Assembly: GCF_002001005.1 (NCBI RefSeq)
Contig: NZ_MUNX01000093.1
Span: 34,988-98,987, forward strand
Source of the DNA: Flavobacterium sp. A45
Lineage (GTDB): Bacteria; Bacteroidota; Bacteroidia; Flavobacteriales; Flavobacteriaceae
Length of the DNA stretch: 64,000 bases
Reading direction: 5' to 3'
In this document: piece after piece, positions 26,972 to 36,313 of the stretch
Numbering within the stretch: the first letter of the stretch is position 1
Layout: the number at the start of each line of letters is the position of its first letter
Translations under genes and position numbers: made by a program
The notes under the pieces: model-generated
Database searches by the model: none
Seen by the model: the letters and a program-made list of their open reading frames with translations, nothing else
Told to the model about the DNA's origin: nothing

Positions 26972-27584
26972 CCTTTTTTATGATTATTATATTTCTGGAA
27001 TAAATGACTAAACCGATTGCATGACCAGCCAATAATACAGGATCTTTTCGGATTATGGCATAAATGAATATGATAAAGGATCCCATTAAACTAATGATCC
27101 AAAAGCCCAATGGCAAAACGGAATCTTTTATCTTTTCTGAATAAATCCATTGATATACAAAACGCAATGTAAATAATACTTGCCCTATGATACCTGTCCA
27201 AAGCAACCATTTTGGTATTGCTTCATTTCGTAAAAGATTGTCTAAATCATATACATTGTTATTGTAAGAATACCAAACTATAAAAGCAGGGAATAAAAGT
27301 ATGAACCATCGGAGTGCTACATGTAATTTTTTCCAATCATTTTGCAGTTGAATGTTTCTGATGTAAATATAATAAGTAATGGTTTGGCCAAGCATAATAG
27401 AAAAATCATGTCTCAAATAACCGTAAACGAACAATAAAAAGGATGCAAATAAACTGATTTCCCAAAATAAAACAGGAGTTAATACCCTTTTGTTTTTTTC
27501 GGAAATAATCCATTGCAAAATCATTCTGCTTGAAAACAAAATTTGAGCAATGAACCCAATGGAATAAATGATGATGTTGTTCAT
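26952..27584 (-). CDS. Membrane protein with two LAB_N domains (lipid-A-disaccharide synthase N-terminal type)
   Basis: 210 residues. Two copies of the same ~75-residue module stand in tandem: residues ~8-85 (FIAQILFSSRMILQWIISEKNK...FWEISLFASF) and ~128-205 (GQVLFTLRFVYQWIYSEKIK...FWIISLMGSF). Each has three membrane segments, so the protein is an internal duplication. LAB_N proteins lie beside sugar transferases and are probably small flippase-like or scaffold proteins for lipid-linked sugars; activity is unproven. It is translationally coupled to both neighbours (1 bp and 20 bp overlaps). Confidence 0.87.
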   Translation of the reverse strand: MNNIIIYSIGFIAQILFSSRMILQWIISEKNKRVLTPVLFWEISLFASFLLFVYGYLRHDFSIMLGQTITYYIYIRNIQLQNDWKKLHVALRWFILLFPAFIVWYSYNNNVYDLDNLLRNEAIPKWLLWTGIIGQVLFTLRFVYQWIYSEKIKDSVLPLGFWIISLMGSFIIFIYAIIRKDPVLLAGHAIGLVIYSRNIIIIKKDVKINA

Positions 27585-28297
27585 TATCCTTGTTTAGCTA
27601 CATTATAATTAATGTATTTTTTCTTCATCCATAAATAGGCAAAACAATCTTGTAACGGGCCCAATAATCGATTCCAAAGATTGAAATTTGAAACACCTGC
27701 GATTCTAGGAAAATGTCTCACTGGAGTTTGTTTTATTTTACCGTTTTGCAACAAAATCATGGCAGGTAAAAAACGGTGCAATCCATTGAACATCGGGATT
27801 CTCTTCGCCATATCGGTGCGGATTATTTTTAAAGGGCAACCTGTGTCATCCATTCCGTCATCTGTGAAAGCCCTTCTGATGCCATTGGCAATGAGGGAGG
27901 ACATGTTTTTGGTAAAGGAATCTTTTCTGTTTGAACGGACTCCGGTAACAAGGTCAAATTCGCCTGCAAATTCCATCAGAATATTAAAATCTTCAGGGGC
28001 AGTTTGCAAATCGGCATCAATATAGCCCACCCAAGTAGTGTCTGCATAATCAAAACCTGCTTTGATGGCGGCGCTTAAACCTGTGTTTTTTTCGAAAGAA
28101 ATATAAGTAAACTCAGCATTGTCTTTGCAAATTTTTTCAATCAGTGTTTGGCTGTTGTCTTTGGATCCATCATTAACAAATAGGATTTTTGCCTTTTTTT
28201 TGGAAATGAATAAAAACTGCTTCATTTCTTGATGAACACGGTCAAGATTGTCTTCTTCGTTATAGACTGGTACTATTATTGTTAATTCGAAATTCAT
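27584..28297 (-). CDS. GT2 family glycosyltransferase (ArnC/DPM1-like)
   Basis: 237 residues. GT-A fold: start LTIIVPVYNEEDNL, FVNDGSKDNS, DYADTTWVGYIDADLQTAPED with the DxD-like DAD motif, and RFLPAMILLQNG later, as in dolichyl-phosphate mannose or undecaprenyl-phosphate sugar synthases. It probably loads a sugar onto undecaprenyl phosphate for the GT39 enzyme encoded two genes down. It lacks the two extra C-terminal membrane helices of ArnC, so it is of the short DPM1 type. A near-consensus -7 box on the minus strand is at 28316-28323 (TACTTTTA). Confidence 0.9.
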   Translation of the reverse strand: MNFELTIIVPVYNEEDNLDRVHQEMKQFLFISKKKAKILFVNDGSKDNSQTLIEKICKDNAEFTYISFEKNTGLSAAIKAGFDYADTTWVGYIDADLQTAPEDFNILMEFAGEFDLVTGVRSNRKDSFTKNMSSLIANGIRRAFTDDGMDDTGCPLKIIRTDMAKRIPMFNGLHRFLPAMILLQNGKIKQTPVRHFPRIAGVSNFNLWNRLLGPLQDCFAYLWMKKKYINYNVAKQG

Positions 28298-28410
28298 GTT
28301 TTGATAAATTTTATATAAAAGTAATAGCTTAAATTTTGTTTAAATTCGAGTTTACTTTGGCTTTTGTTTATGTTAAATGATGGATTTTAAAAATGCATAG
28401 AGAACGCTTT

Positions 28411-29373
28411 TTAAATTTCTAAATGTTGTTGGTCAATAAAATTTTCCTGATACCATTCTATTTGTGCTTTTAATCCTTCGATTAAACTTGTTTTAGGATT
28501 ATAGCCTAGTAATTTTCTGGCTTTGTCGATTACGGCTTTAGTTCTTAATTGGTCTCCAATTCTTGCTTCGACAATTTGCAGTTCTATTTTTTTATTTAAA
28601 ATTTTTTCAACGATTTCAATTCCCTGTTGTGTTGTGTTTTCTTCTTCGGTGCCTAAGTTGATGATTTCATTGTTTACCAAATCTTCTTTACCAATCACAC
28701 TTACCACGCCATCAACAATATCTTGAACATAGGTAAAACTTCTTAGGTGAGTTTCGCTTCCCTTATACAATGGGAAAGGAATGTCATTAAAAGCATTTGC
28801 AATTAACTTTGTATATAGTTTTTCGGGTCTTTCGCGAGGTCCGTAAACGGAATATAGTCTAAGGGAGCACGCCTTGAATTGTCCCAGTCTGCTACTTTCC
28901 AAAACCAACTGCTCAGCAGCCAATTTTGTCACGCCATAATGAGAAACCGGTGTCGGAGGAACTGTTTCGTCAAATGTGGCATGAATTCCATAAATGGATG
29001 AGGTGCCAATATTTACAAAAAGAACTAATTTTTGATTTTTAAAAGCAAAATCGATTAAGTTTTTGGTTCCGATGACGTTGTTCTCCAAATAATCCTCAAA
29101 CTGGGATGTAGTTGAAATGCCTGGTTGTGCGGCAAAATGAAATATATATTCAAAATCGGTTGGTAATAAATGAAGTTGGTCAGTAAACCGTAAATCAATT
29201 TTTTCGATAGCGATCCCTTTTGAATTTAATGTACTTGCATTGAGCTGCTTCAAAGACACATCATAATAATCCGAAAAATTATCTAAGCCAACAACCTCGT
29301 GCCCCATCGACTGTAGTCGTTCGGCTGTATGTGAAGCAATAAATCCAGCCGAACCTGTAACTAATATTTTCAT
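28411..29373 (-). CDS. NAD-dependent sugar epimerase/dehydratase
   Basis: 320 residues. Extended SDR: GSAGFIASHTAERL (NAD-binding GxxGxxA/S), DNFSDYYD, HFAAQPGIS, and catalytic SHYGVTK (Y-x3-K). It is most like UDP-glucuronate 4-epimerases and UDP-glucose 4-epimerases, but the substrate is not certain. It lies upstream of the GT2 gene on the same strand, separated by 113 bp. Confidence 0.88.
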   Translation of the reverse strand: MKILVTGSAGFIASHTAERLQSMGHEVVGLDNFSDYYDVSLKQLNASTLNSKGIAIEKIDLRFTDQLHLLPTDFEYIFHFAAQPGISTTSQFEDYLENNVIGTKNLIDFAFKNQKLVLFVNIGTSSIYGIHATFDETVPPTPVSHYGVTKLAAEQLVLESSRLGQFKACSLRLYSVYGPRERPEKLYTKLIANAFNDIPFPLYKGSETHLRSFTYVQDIVDGVVSVIGKEDLVNNEIINLGTEEENTTQQGIEIVEKILNKKIELQIVEARIGDQLRTKAVIDKARKLLGYNPKTSLIEGLKAQIEWYQENFIDQQHLEI

Positions 29374-29782
29374 AGATTGTATTTTAATGATTTTATCTTT
29401 AGCATTTTTAGGGCTAATTCCTGTAGGGATAAAACTCTTTTGTTCATAAAAAAAACAAAGGCTAACAAATATTATTTTTTCAGTTAGGGATAGTCTAATT
29501 AAATGTATGTTTTGATGATACGTTTTCTAATGAATAAAAATAAGAAATATTGGTCAAATTTTCAGATCGTCAGACTTAATAAATGCTTAAGAATAAGAGG
29601 ATAAGAAATATTGTTTTTTTTTAAATAAGAATGTATCATGGAGCCTTTATGACTTTATCAAACAAAGGAATCGTTCAATTTTGAATTTTTCCTGAATTTT
29701 GTATCAATAATATGATTTGAATAAGTAGTTTCATTAACAGATTTATTCAGATTTTCTTCAAAATTGATTTGTAAATTGCGGT
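29374..29782. other. Divergent intergenic region before the two-component genes
   Basis: About 410 bp of AT-rich DNA. I see no gene and no perfect -7 box. A 13-bp direct repeat, ATAAGAAATATTG, occurs at 29540-29552 and 29601-29613 (61 bp apart) and could be a pair of sites for the OmpR-type regulator encoded downstream; this is only a suggestion. Confidence 0.45.
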
Positions 29783-30460
29783 ATGAAAATTCTAATTATC
29801 GAAGATGAGCAGGAAATTGCTCTAAGCATAAAGAACTATTTTAAGACAAATGGTGTTCAATGTGAAACAGCAAACAATTGCACGTCGGCATTGAATAAAA
29901 TTGATAATTACAGTTACGATTGTATATTATTGGATTTGATGTTGCCTGATGGTGATGGTTTTGATATTTTGAGAGAATTAAAAAACCAAAACAAAATAGA
30001 AGGAGTAATCATTATATCTGCAAAGGAAACTCTAGACACCCGCATTGAAGGTTTTAATCTCGGTGCAGATGATTTTCTCACGAAACCTTTTCATCTTTCG
30101 GAACTCTTAGTTCGAATGCAAGCACTCATTCGTCGCAAGAATTTTCAAGGAAATAACACTGTTGTTTTCAATGAAATTAGTATTGATATTTTTTCTAAAA
30201 CGGTAACAATCAACAATGAAAGATTGGATTTAACCAAAAAAGAAATAGATTTACTATTATTTTTAATTGGTAATAATAATAAAGTCTTATCCAAAGGCGC
30301 TATTGCTGAACACCTTTCTGGCGATATGGCAGATATGCTTGACAATCATGATTTTATTTATGCACATATAAAGAACCTCAAAAAGAAACTACATGCTGCC
30401 GGAAGTGGTGATTACATCAAAACAATTTATGGTTTAGGTTATAAATGGGAAAATGAGTAA
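29783..30460 (+). CDS. OmpR-family response regulator
   Basis: 225 residues. Receiver domain with the acidic pair E7/D8, phosphoacceptor D51 (ILLDLMLPDGDG) and the conserved Lys in LTKPF. The C-terminal ~95 residues are a winged-helix DNA-binding domain of the Trans_reg_C type (LTKKEIDLLLFLIGNNNKVLSKG ... DYIKTIYGLGYKW). It overlaps the kinase gene by 8 bp. The pattern and gene content downstream resemble PmrA-type regulators of envelope-modification genes. Confidence 0.95.
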   Translation: MKILIIEDEQEIALSIKNYFKTNGVQCETANNCTSALNKIDNYSYDCILLDLMLPDGDGFDILRELKNQNKIEGVIIISAKETLDTRIEGFNLGADDFLTKPFHLSELLVRMQALIRRKNFQGNNTVVFNEISIDIFSKTVTINNERLDLTKKEIDLLLFLIGNNNKVLSKGAIAEHLSGDMADMLDNHDFIYAHIKNLKKKLHAAGSGDYIKTIYGLGYKWENE

Positions 30461-31715
30461 AAAATTATTACATAAAACAACCAGTAGCTTCCTTGTGTTT
30501 TCTACGGTGCTATTATTGGTGTCTGCTCCAGTATTTTATTTTATCTGTCAACAGCTTTATATTTATGAAACCGATGAGGTTTTGCTTTTTCATAAAGGGG
30601 CTTTTGTCAAAGAGACACATAAAGGTTTTGATCAAGATGATATAAAAGCTTGGAATAAATACAACCATAATGTAACGATTGTTGCTGATATGGGAATCAA
30701 AAAGGATTCTATTATTGGCAAAATGTTATTTGATTCTATTGCTGGAGAGGAAGAACCATTTCGCATATTGTATGCTCCAGTAGTTGTAAAAGGCAAGCGA
30801 TACACTTATATAGAAAAGACAAATCTCGTTGAAATGGAAGGGATGGTCATAAATGTGGCTGTCATGTTTCTGTTAATTATAATTATTTTGCTTTTTGGAA
30901 TTGTTTGGATTTCAAAAAAATTGGCAACTAAAATCTGGAAGCCTTTTTATAATACTTTAAGTCAAATTCAAAATTTCGAAATCGATAAAAATAAATCACC
31001 ACAATTTATTCCAACTGATATCGATGAATTTGACAGCCTAAACAAAAGTCTTGAAAAGCTTATCGAAAAGAACACGGCTATTTATAAAAGCCAAAGAGAA
31101 TTTATAGAAAATGCAGCACATGAATTACAAACACCACTGGCTTTATTTCAAACGAAAATTGATACTTTACTGCAATTAGAACTAAATAAAGAACAGCTTT
31201 CGGTTTTAAGTTCATTAAATAATGATGTTTCCAGACTTAATAGGCTCAATAAAAACCTACTATTGCTTTCTAAAATTGATAATGAAAGTTATCTTGAAAA
31301 TAACACTATTGTTTTGAATGATTATATTGAGAAGCATCTTGATTTTTTTACGGAACAAGCAAAGTCGAAAAATATTTCAATCATAACCGAATTAAATAAT
31401 AATCTTGTTATAAATGGAAATCCCGCTTTGACAGAAGTATTGTTGAATAATTTGTTTTTGAATGCTATTCGCCACAATGAAAAAAACGGAAAAATAGTTA
31501 TTCGTATAACAGACAGTCAATTATCATTTGAAAATACAGGACAGCAAACTCCATTGTCAATTGATAAGTTGTTCAATCGATTTTCTAAAATAAATCCATC
31601 TTCTCAAGGGAATGGTCTTGGATTGGCCATTATTAAGAAAATAACAGAACTCAATCAATGGAAAATCAGTTATGATTTTGAGAATAAATTGCACTGTTTT
31701 TGCATTACATTTTAA
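30453..31715 (+). CDS. Sensor histidine kinase
   Basis: 420 residues. Two membrane segments (about 10-32 and 130-150) enclose a ~95-residue periplasmic sensor region. A HAMP-like linker follows, then the HisKA domain with phosphorylated His223 (ENAAHELQTP), and the ATPase with N box NLFLNAIRHNE and G box GNGLGLAII. The periplasmic sensor resembles no named domain; a PmrB-like role (metal or cationic peptide sensing) is inference. It is translated together with the response regulator (8-bp overlap). Confidence 0.95.
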   Translation: MSKKLLHKTTSSFLVFSTVLLLVSAPVFYFICQQLYIYETDEVLLFHKGAFVKETHKGFDQDDIKAWNKYNHNVTIVADMGIKKDSIIGKMLFDSIAGEEEPFRILYAPVVVKGKRYTYIEKTNLVEMEGMVINVAVMFLLIIIILLFGIVWISKKLATKIWKPFYNTLSQIQNFEIDKNKSPQFIPTDIDEFDSLNKSLEKLIEKNTAIYKSQREFIENAAHELQTPLALFQTKIDTLLQLELNKEQLSVLSSLNNDVSRLNRLNKNLLLLSKIDNESYLENNTIVLNDYIEKHLDFFTEQAKSKNISIITELNNNLVINGNPALTEVLLNNLFLNAIRHNEKNGKIVIRITDSQLSFENTGQQTPLSIDKLFNRFSKINPSSQGNGLGLAIIKKITELNQWKISYDFENKLHCFCITF

Positions 31716-31779
31716 AAATTCAAACTTTCTACAAAATAAGTTTTGAAATTTGTGCAAATAATTAAAAGCACAAAGCAAA

Positions 31780-34191
31780 ATGAGGTTCAAAATAATTCTA
31801 CTCTTATCATTCTTAATAGTAATTTGTTTCAATACAACAGCTCAAAATAATAAAGCGACTATTTCGGGTTTAATTAAAGATAAAAGATCTGATGTTCCTG
31901 TTCCTTACACTAATTTATTGTTGAAATCAGTCAAAGACCCAAAAGCTATTTTTGGAATACTAAGCAATGAAGAAGGTCGATTTAGTTTTCCAGCTATCCC
32001 ATCTGGGAATTACACATTAGAAATTAGCACTATTGGATATAAAACGCTAAAGCAAAACATTTTCGTAGGGAACCTTTCTGCGTTTCTGGATTTGCGCACC
32101 ATTCATCTGGAAGAAGATATTAATAATTTAACAGAGGTAGTTGTAAATTCTAAAACCCAAGAAGTGAGTGCAAAAATGGATAAAAAAGTTTTTACCGTAG
32201 CCGATAATATTTCTCAAAGTGGCGGTTCGGTTCTGCAATCGATGCAAAATTTACCTGGAGTTACTGCAAATGAGGGTAAACTGCAATTGAGAGGGAATGA
32301 CAAAGTAATGGTGCTTATAGACGGTAAACAAACTGCTCTTACGGGTTTTGGTAATCAATCGGGTTTGGACAATATTCCAGCTTCTGCCATCGAAAGAATT
32401 GAAATCATAAATAATCCCTCGGCAAAATTTGATGCCAATGGAAATGCCGGAATTATCAATCTGATTTACAAAAAGAACAAGCAAGAAGGATTTAATGGGA
32501 AAGTCGGAATCGCTTCTGGTTATGGTGCTTTATGGGTACGCAAAGAGAATCTACCAACCATTAGTCCTCAATATCAAGTCACTCCAAAAATCAATCCTTC
32601 ACTGTCATTAAACTACCGAAAAGGAAAAATAAATGCTTATTTACAAGCTGATTATCTTTATACAGAAACACTCAATAAAAATGAATTTGTAACGCGAACT
32701 TATGACGACGGAACTATTATTAATCAGCAGAGCAAACGAAATAGAGACACTCATTTTGCAACCCTAAAAACAGGAATTGATTGGGAATACAATGAACAAA
32801 ATACCTTTGCTTTTTCGGGTCTTTTTGGAAGTGAAAAAATTATAGATCATGGAGAAGAACCTATTTTTAATGCTGATTATTCCCAGCGTTTGCGTCTTTG
32901 GCAATTTTTAGAAGATGAGCTTAAAACAACTGCAATGGCAAGTGTTTCTTATGAACATAAGTTCAAAGAAGCGGGACATAAACTGAATGCAGGAATCAAT
33001 TATACCTATCATCGGGAAGATGAGAAATATTATTTTTCGAATACAACACCCACACTTACAGGGAATGATGCCTTCAAATTGATTTCGGATGAAAAAGTAG
33101 TCGATTTCAATCTCGATTATGTTCAGCCTTTAAAACAAGGGCGATTTGAAATGGGCTTGAAAATGAGACACAGAGAAATCCCAACGAATATGCAGTTTTT
33201 CCCTGGTGAAAACTCTGTAATAGACGAGGATGCTGGTGGATGGGCTGATTATAAAGAAAATATACCGGCAATTTATTCTAATTATATTTATGAAAATAAT
33301 AAAATCGAAGCAGAATTGGGACTGCGTTTGGAATATGTAAATCTGGAATATGATGTCAACCCAGATCATCCTACTTATAAAAGTGATGGCTATTATTATA
33401 TTGAGCCTTTTCCAAATATGCGATTTGGATATAAAATCGACGACCAAAACAAAATAACTGCTTTTTACAATCGCAGGGTTGACAGACCAAATGAAGTCGA
33501 TATTCGAATTTTTCCAAAATACGATGATGCCGAAATTATAAAGGTTGGAAACCCAGGGCTTCAACCACAATTTACCAGTGCTTTTGAAGTGGGTTATAAA
33601 AGAAATATGGAAAAAGGATACTTTACATATTCTCTATATTACCGAATTATTAATGGAACCATAACACGAATTGCCACAACAGTTCCTGGCAGTAATTTGA
33701 TTTATAATGTATTTCAAAATGCCGATGAAAGTACCTCTGTAGGAATTGAAATGATTTATTCTAAAGAAATAAACTCTTGGTATTCCTTTAATCTAAATGG
33801 GAATCTGTATCAAAATACTATTGATGCTTTTTCGGTAACCAATTTATATCCGGTTCCAAGTACATATTATGGAGAGCGTCAACAAATGGTTTCTGGTAAT
33901 TTAAAATGGAACAGTAATTTACAACTAAATAAAACTCTAAAAGCTCAAGTGTCGGTAATTTATCTTGCTCCCGATATTATCCCACAAGGTAAAGTAGACT
34001 CTAGATTTTCGGTTGATTTAGGCCTCAAAAAAACAGTTCAAAAAGGCAAAGGGGAAGTGTTTCTTAATGCAACAGATGTCTTCAATACGCTAGTAATTCA
34101 AAAAGAAATTCAAGGTCAAGATTTTAGCTACAACAGTAAAGATTATTATGAAACTCAAGTAATACGATTTGGGTACAGTTATAAATTTTGA
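31780..34191 (+). CDS. TonB-dependent receptor with carboxypeptidase-like domain
   Basis: 803 residues. Signal peptide (CFNTTAQ), then a carboxypeptidase-D regulatory-like beta domain (residues ~25-110: SGLIKDKRSDVPVPYTNLLLKS...GNYTLEISTIGYKT), the plug domain (~125-230, with GGSVLQSMQNLPGVTANEGKLQLRGN) and a 22-strand barrel ending in the aromatic RFGYSYKF. The outer-membrane-beta-barrel (OMP_b-brl_3) subfamily is likely. It imports a bulky ligand, or acts as a signalling receptor, and lies 64 bp after the kinase, so it may report to or be controlled by the two-component pair. Confidence 0.92.
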   Translation: MRFKIILLLSFLIVICFNTTAQNNKATISGLIKDKRSDVPVPYTNLLLKSVKDPKAIFGILSNEEGRFSFPAIPSGNYTLEISTIGYKTLKQNIFVGNLSAFLDLRTIHLEEDINNLTEVVVNSKTQEVSAKMDKKVFTVADNISQSGGSVLQSMQNLPGVTANEGKLQLRGNDKVMVLIDGKQTALTGFGNQSGLDNIPASAIERIEIINNPSAKFDANGNAGIINLIYKKNKQEGFNGKVGIASGYGALWVRKENLPTISPQYQVTPKINPSLSLNYRKGKINAYLQADYLYTETLNKNEFVTRTYDDGTIINQQSKRNRDTHFATLKTGIDWEYNEQNTFAFSGLFGSEKIIDHGEEPIFNADYSQRLRLWQFLEDELKTTAMASVSYEHKFKEAGHKLNAGINYTYHREDEKYYFSNTTPTLTGNDAFKLISDEKVVDFNLDYVQPLKQGRFEMGLKMRHREIPTNMQFFPGENSVIDEDAGGWADYKENIPAIYSNYIYENNKIEAELGLRLEYVNLEYDVNPDHPTYKSDGYYYIEPFPNMRFGYKIDDQNKITAFYNRRVDRPNEVDIRIFPKYDDAEIIKVGNPGLQPQFTSAFEVGYKRNMEKGYFTYSLYYRIINGTITRIATTVPGSNLIYNVFQNADESTSVGIEMIYSKEINSWYSFNLNGNLYQNTIDAFSVTNLYPVPSTYYGERQQMVSGNLKWNSNLQLNKTLKAQVSVIYLAPDIIPQGKVDSRFSVDLGLKKTVQKGKGEVFLNATDVFNTLVIQKEIQGQDFSYNSKDYYETQVIRFGYSYKF

Positions 34192-34269
34192 TTTCTTAAT
34201 TAAAACCAAAATTCAAAATATATTCAAAATTGGATTCTAAAATTTGCCTTTTAATTATTAAATAAGGCT

Positions 34270-36228
34270 ATGTATAAATTACCCTCAAATCTCGGCAGAT
34301 ATTCACTTTTAGTACATTTTGTAATCTGGTTTTTGGTGCTGTCGCAATTTTTAAGAATTGGATTTTTCCTTTGGCAATACGATGAGGTTTCGTGGAATAT
34401 AATTGATTTAGCAAGAACACTGCTAACAGGTTTATTCTTTGATTTGGGAACAATTGTTTTTATCTCAATCTGTAGTGTGCTGTATTATAGTGTACTGCCA
34501 AATAAATGGATTGGTTCTCTTTTAGATAAAGTACTAGTCTGTTTTTTTACGTCGCTAACAGTCTTTATACTTGTTTTTACTTTTTTTGCTGAATTAACAT
34601 TTTGGGATGAATTTAAAACAAGATTTAATTTCATAGCGGTAGACTATCTTATTTATACCCATGAAGTCGTAGCCAATATCAAACAGTCGTATCCACTGCC
34701 TATTCTAATTGGCGGAGTATTGCTACTTACTTTAGTGTTCTTGTTTATTTTTTATAAAAGAAAGGCTTTTGCAACCACTTTTACTTCTACAGTTAATTTT
34801 AAAAGTAGACTTTCCGTTTTAATACCTACTATTGCTGTTGCTTTGTTTTTTGCTTTTTTTATAAACAACAATCAAGCGGAATGGTCTTCGAATCGCTACA
34901 ATTCAGAGATTTCTAAATCAGGAATTTATTCTTTTTTTGCTGCTTTTAGAAATAACCAAATGAAATATGTTGATTTCTATACTTCAATTGAAAATGATAA
35001 AGCTTTTGGTTTAATTAGAAATAAATTAGCTTCTGATAATTCTTTTTATTCTAAAACTAATAATTCTATTCACAGAAAAATTACAAATAGCTCCCCTTCT
35101 CAAGAAAACAAAAATGTTGTTTTTGTTTTAGTGGAAAGCCTAAGTGGAAGTTTTCTTAAAGAATTTGGAAACACCCAAAATATCACTCCTTTTTTAGATA
35201 GCATTGCCCAAAAGAGCATCTTTTTTGAGGATTTATACGCAACAGGGACTCGTACCGTTAGAGGGATGGAAGCTGTAACTTTATGTATTCCTCCAACTCC
35301 TGGTCAAAGTATTGTTAAAAGACCGGATAATCAAAATCTCTATACGGTTTGCAGTGTATTCAAATCCAGAAAATACGATTGCAATTTTTTCTACGGAGGA
35401 GATGGTTACTTCGATAACATGAATGCTTACTTTGGCGGCAACGGATTTACTATTTATGATCGTGGTCGAGGCAGTGTTTTAAGTGATCAAATTAAAACGG
35501 TTCGTCATAATATCGATGATAAGGAAGTGACTTTTGAAAATGCTTGGGGGGTTTGTGATGAAGATATTTTTAATAAAATGTTGAAAGTTGCAGATGCACA
35601 ATACAAAAAGAATAAGCCCTTTTTTAATTTTATTATGACAACTTCCAATCACAGGCCATTTACTTATCCTTCCGGAAAAATTGATATTCCTTCGGGAACA
35701 AGTAGGGAAGGTGCTGTAAAATATACCGATTTTGCTTTAAAAGAATTATTCAATAAAGCCAAAACAAAACCTTGGTTCAAAAACACTGTTTTTGTCATCA
35801 TTGCAGACCATTGCGCTAGTAGTGCTGGAAAAGATGAAATTGATGTGGCAAACTATCATATTCCTGCATTCATCGTCAATTTTGATGAAAATCAAAATCA
35901 GAAAATAACGCAACAATGTTCTCAAATAGACCTTTGGCCCACTGTTTTTTCACTGTTTCATTGGAATTATGAATCTAATTTTTTTGGAAAAAATGTTCTT
36001 GACAGTCATTTTGAAGAGCGTGCCTTAATTGGAACCTATCGCAAATTAGTCTTGATGAAAAAAGAAAAAGTTTTGATTTTATCTGACCAGAAGAAACAGG
36101 CATTTTACTCCTGGAACAAAAAAGATAATAGCCTGAAGCCAATTCCGATGGATCAGTCCTTTTTAGAAGAAACAATTTCATGGTATCAAACCGCCGATTA
36201 TCTTTTTACGAACAAACTTTTGAAATAG
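34270..36228 (+). CDS. LTA synthase/EptA-like sulfatase-fold membrane enzyme
   Basis: 652 residues. Five membrane helices (about 15-35, 50-75, 85-110, 125-150 and 180-200) precede an extracytoplasmic alkaline-phosphatase-fold domain. Metal and catalytic residues fit the family: Glu in FVLVESLSGSF, catalytic Thr in GTRTVRG, and DH in IIADHCASS. LtaS transfers phosphoglycerol; EptA and OpgE transfer phosphoethanolamine to lipid A or glucans. In a Gram-negative of this type the lipid A or surface-glycan role is more plausible, but the head group cannot be read from sequence. It is transcribed with the TonB gene (78 bp gap). Confidence 0.92.
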   Translation: MYKLPSNLGRYSLLVHFVIWFLVLSQFLRIGFFLWQYDEVSWNIIDLARTLLTGLFFDLGTIVFISICSVLYYSVLPNKWIGSLLDKVLVCFFTSLTVFILVFTFFAELTFWDEFKTRFNFIAVDYLIYTHEVVANIKQSYPLPILIGGVLLLTLVFLFIFYKRKAFATTFTSTVNFKSRLSVLIPTIAVALFFAFFINNNQAEWSSNRYNSEISKSGIYSFFAAFRNNQMKYVDFYTSIENDKAFGLIRNKLASDNSFYSKTNNSIHRKITNSSPSQENKNVVFVLVESLSGSFLKEFGNTQNITPFLDSIAQKSIFFEDLYATGTRTVRGMEAVTLCIPPTPGQSIVKRPDNQNLYTVCSVFKSRKYDCNFFYGGDGYFDNMNAYFGGNGFTIYDRGRGSVLSDQIKTVRHNIDDKEVTFENAWGVCDEDIFNKMLKVADAQYKKNKPFFNFIMTTSNHRPFTYPSGKIDIPSGTSREGAVKYTDFALKELFNKAKTKPWFKNTVFVIIADHCASSAGKDEIDVANYHIPAFIVNFDENQNQKITQQCSQIDLWPTVFSLFHWNYESNFFGKNVLDSHFEERALIGTYRKLVLMKKEKVLILSDQKKQAFYSWNKKDNSLKPIPMDQSFLEETISWYQTADYLFTNKLLK

Positions 36229-36245
36229 TAATTGGTATTTTTTAT

Positions 36246-36284
36246 AATCCCAAGATTATCAAAAATAAAGATAATCTTGGGATT
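36246..36284. terminator. Bidirectional terminator between convergent genes
   Basis: AATCCCAAGATTATC (36246-36260) pairs perfectly with 36270-36284, 15 bp and a 9-nt loop, between the phosphotransferase and PAP2 genes. Confidence 0.85.
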
Positions 36285-36313
36285 TAAATTTTATACGAAA
36301 AACAGAAGTCAAT

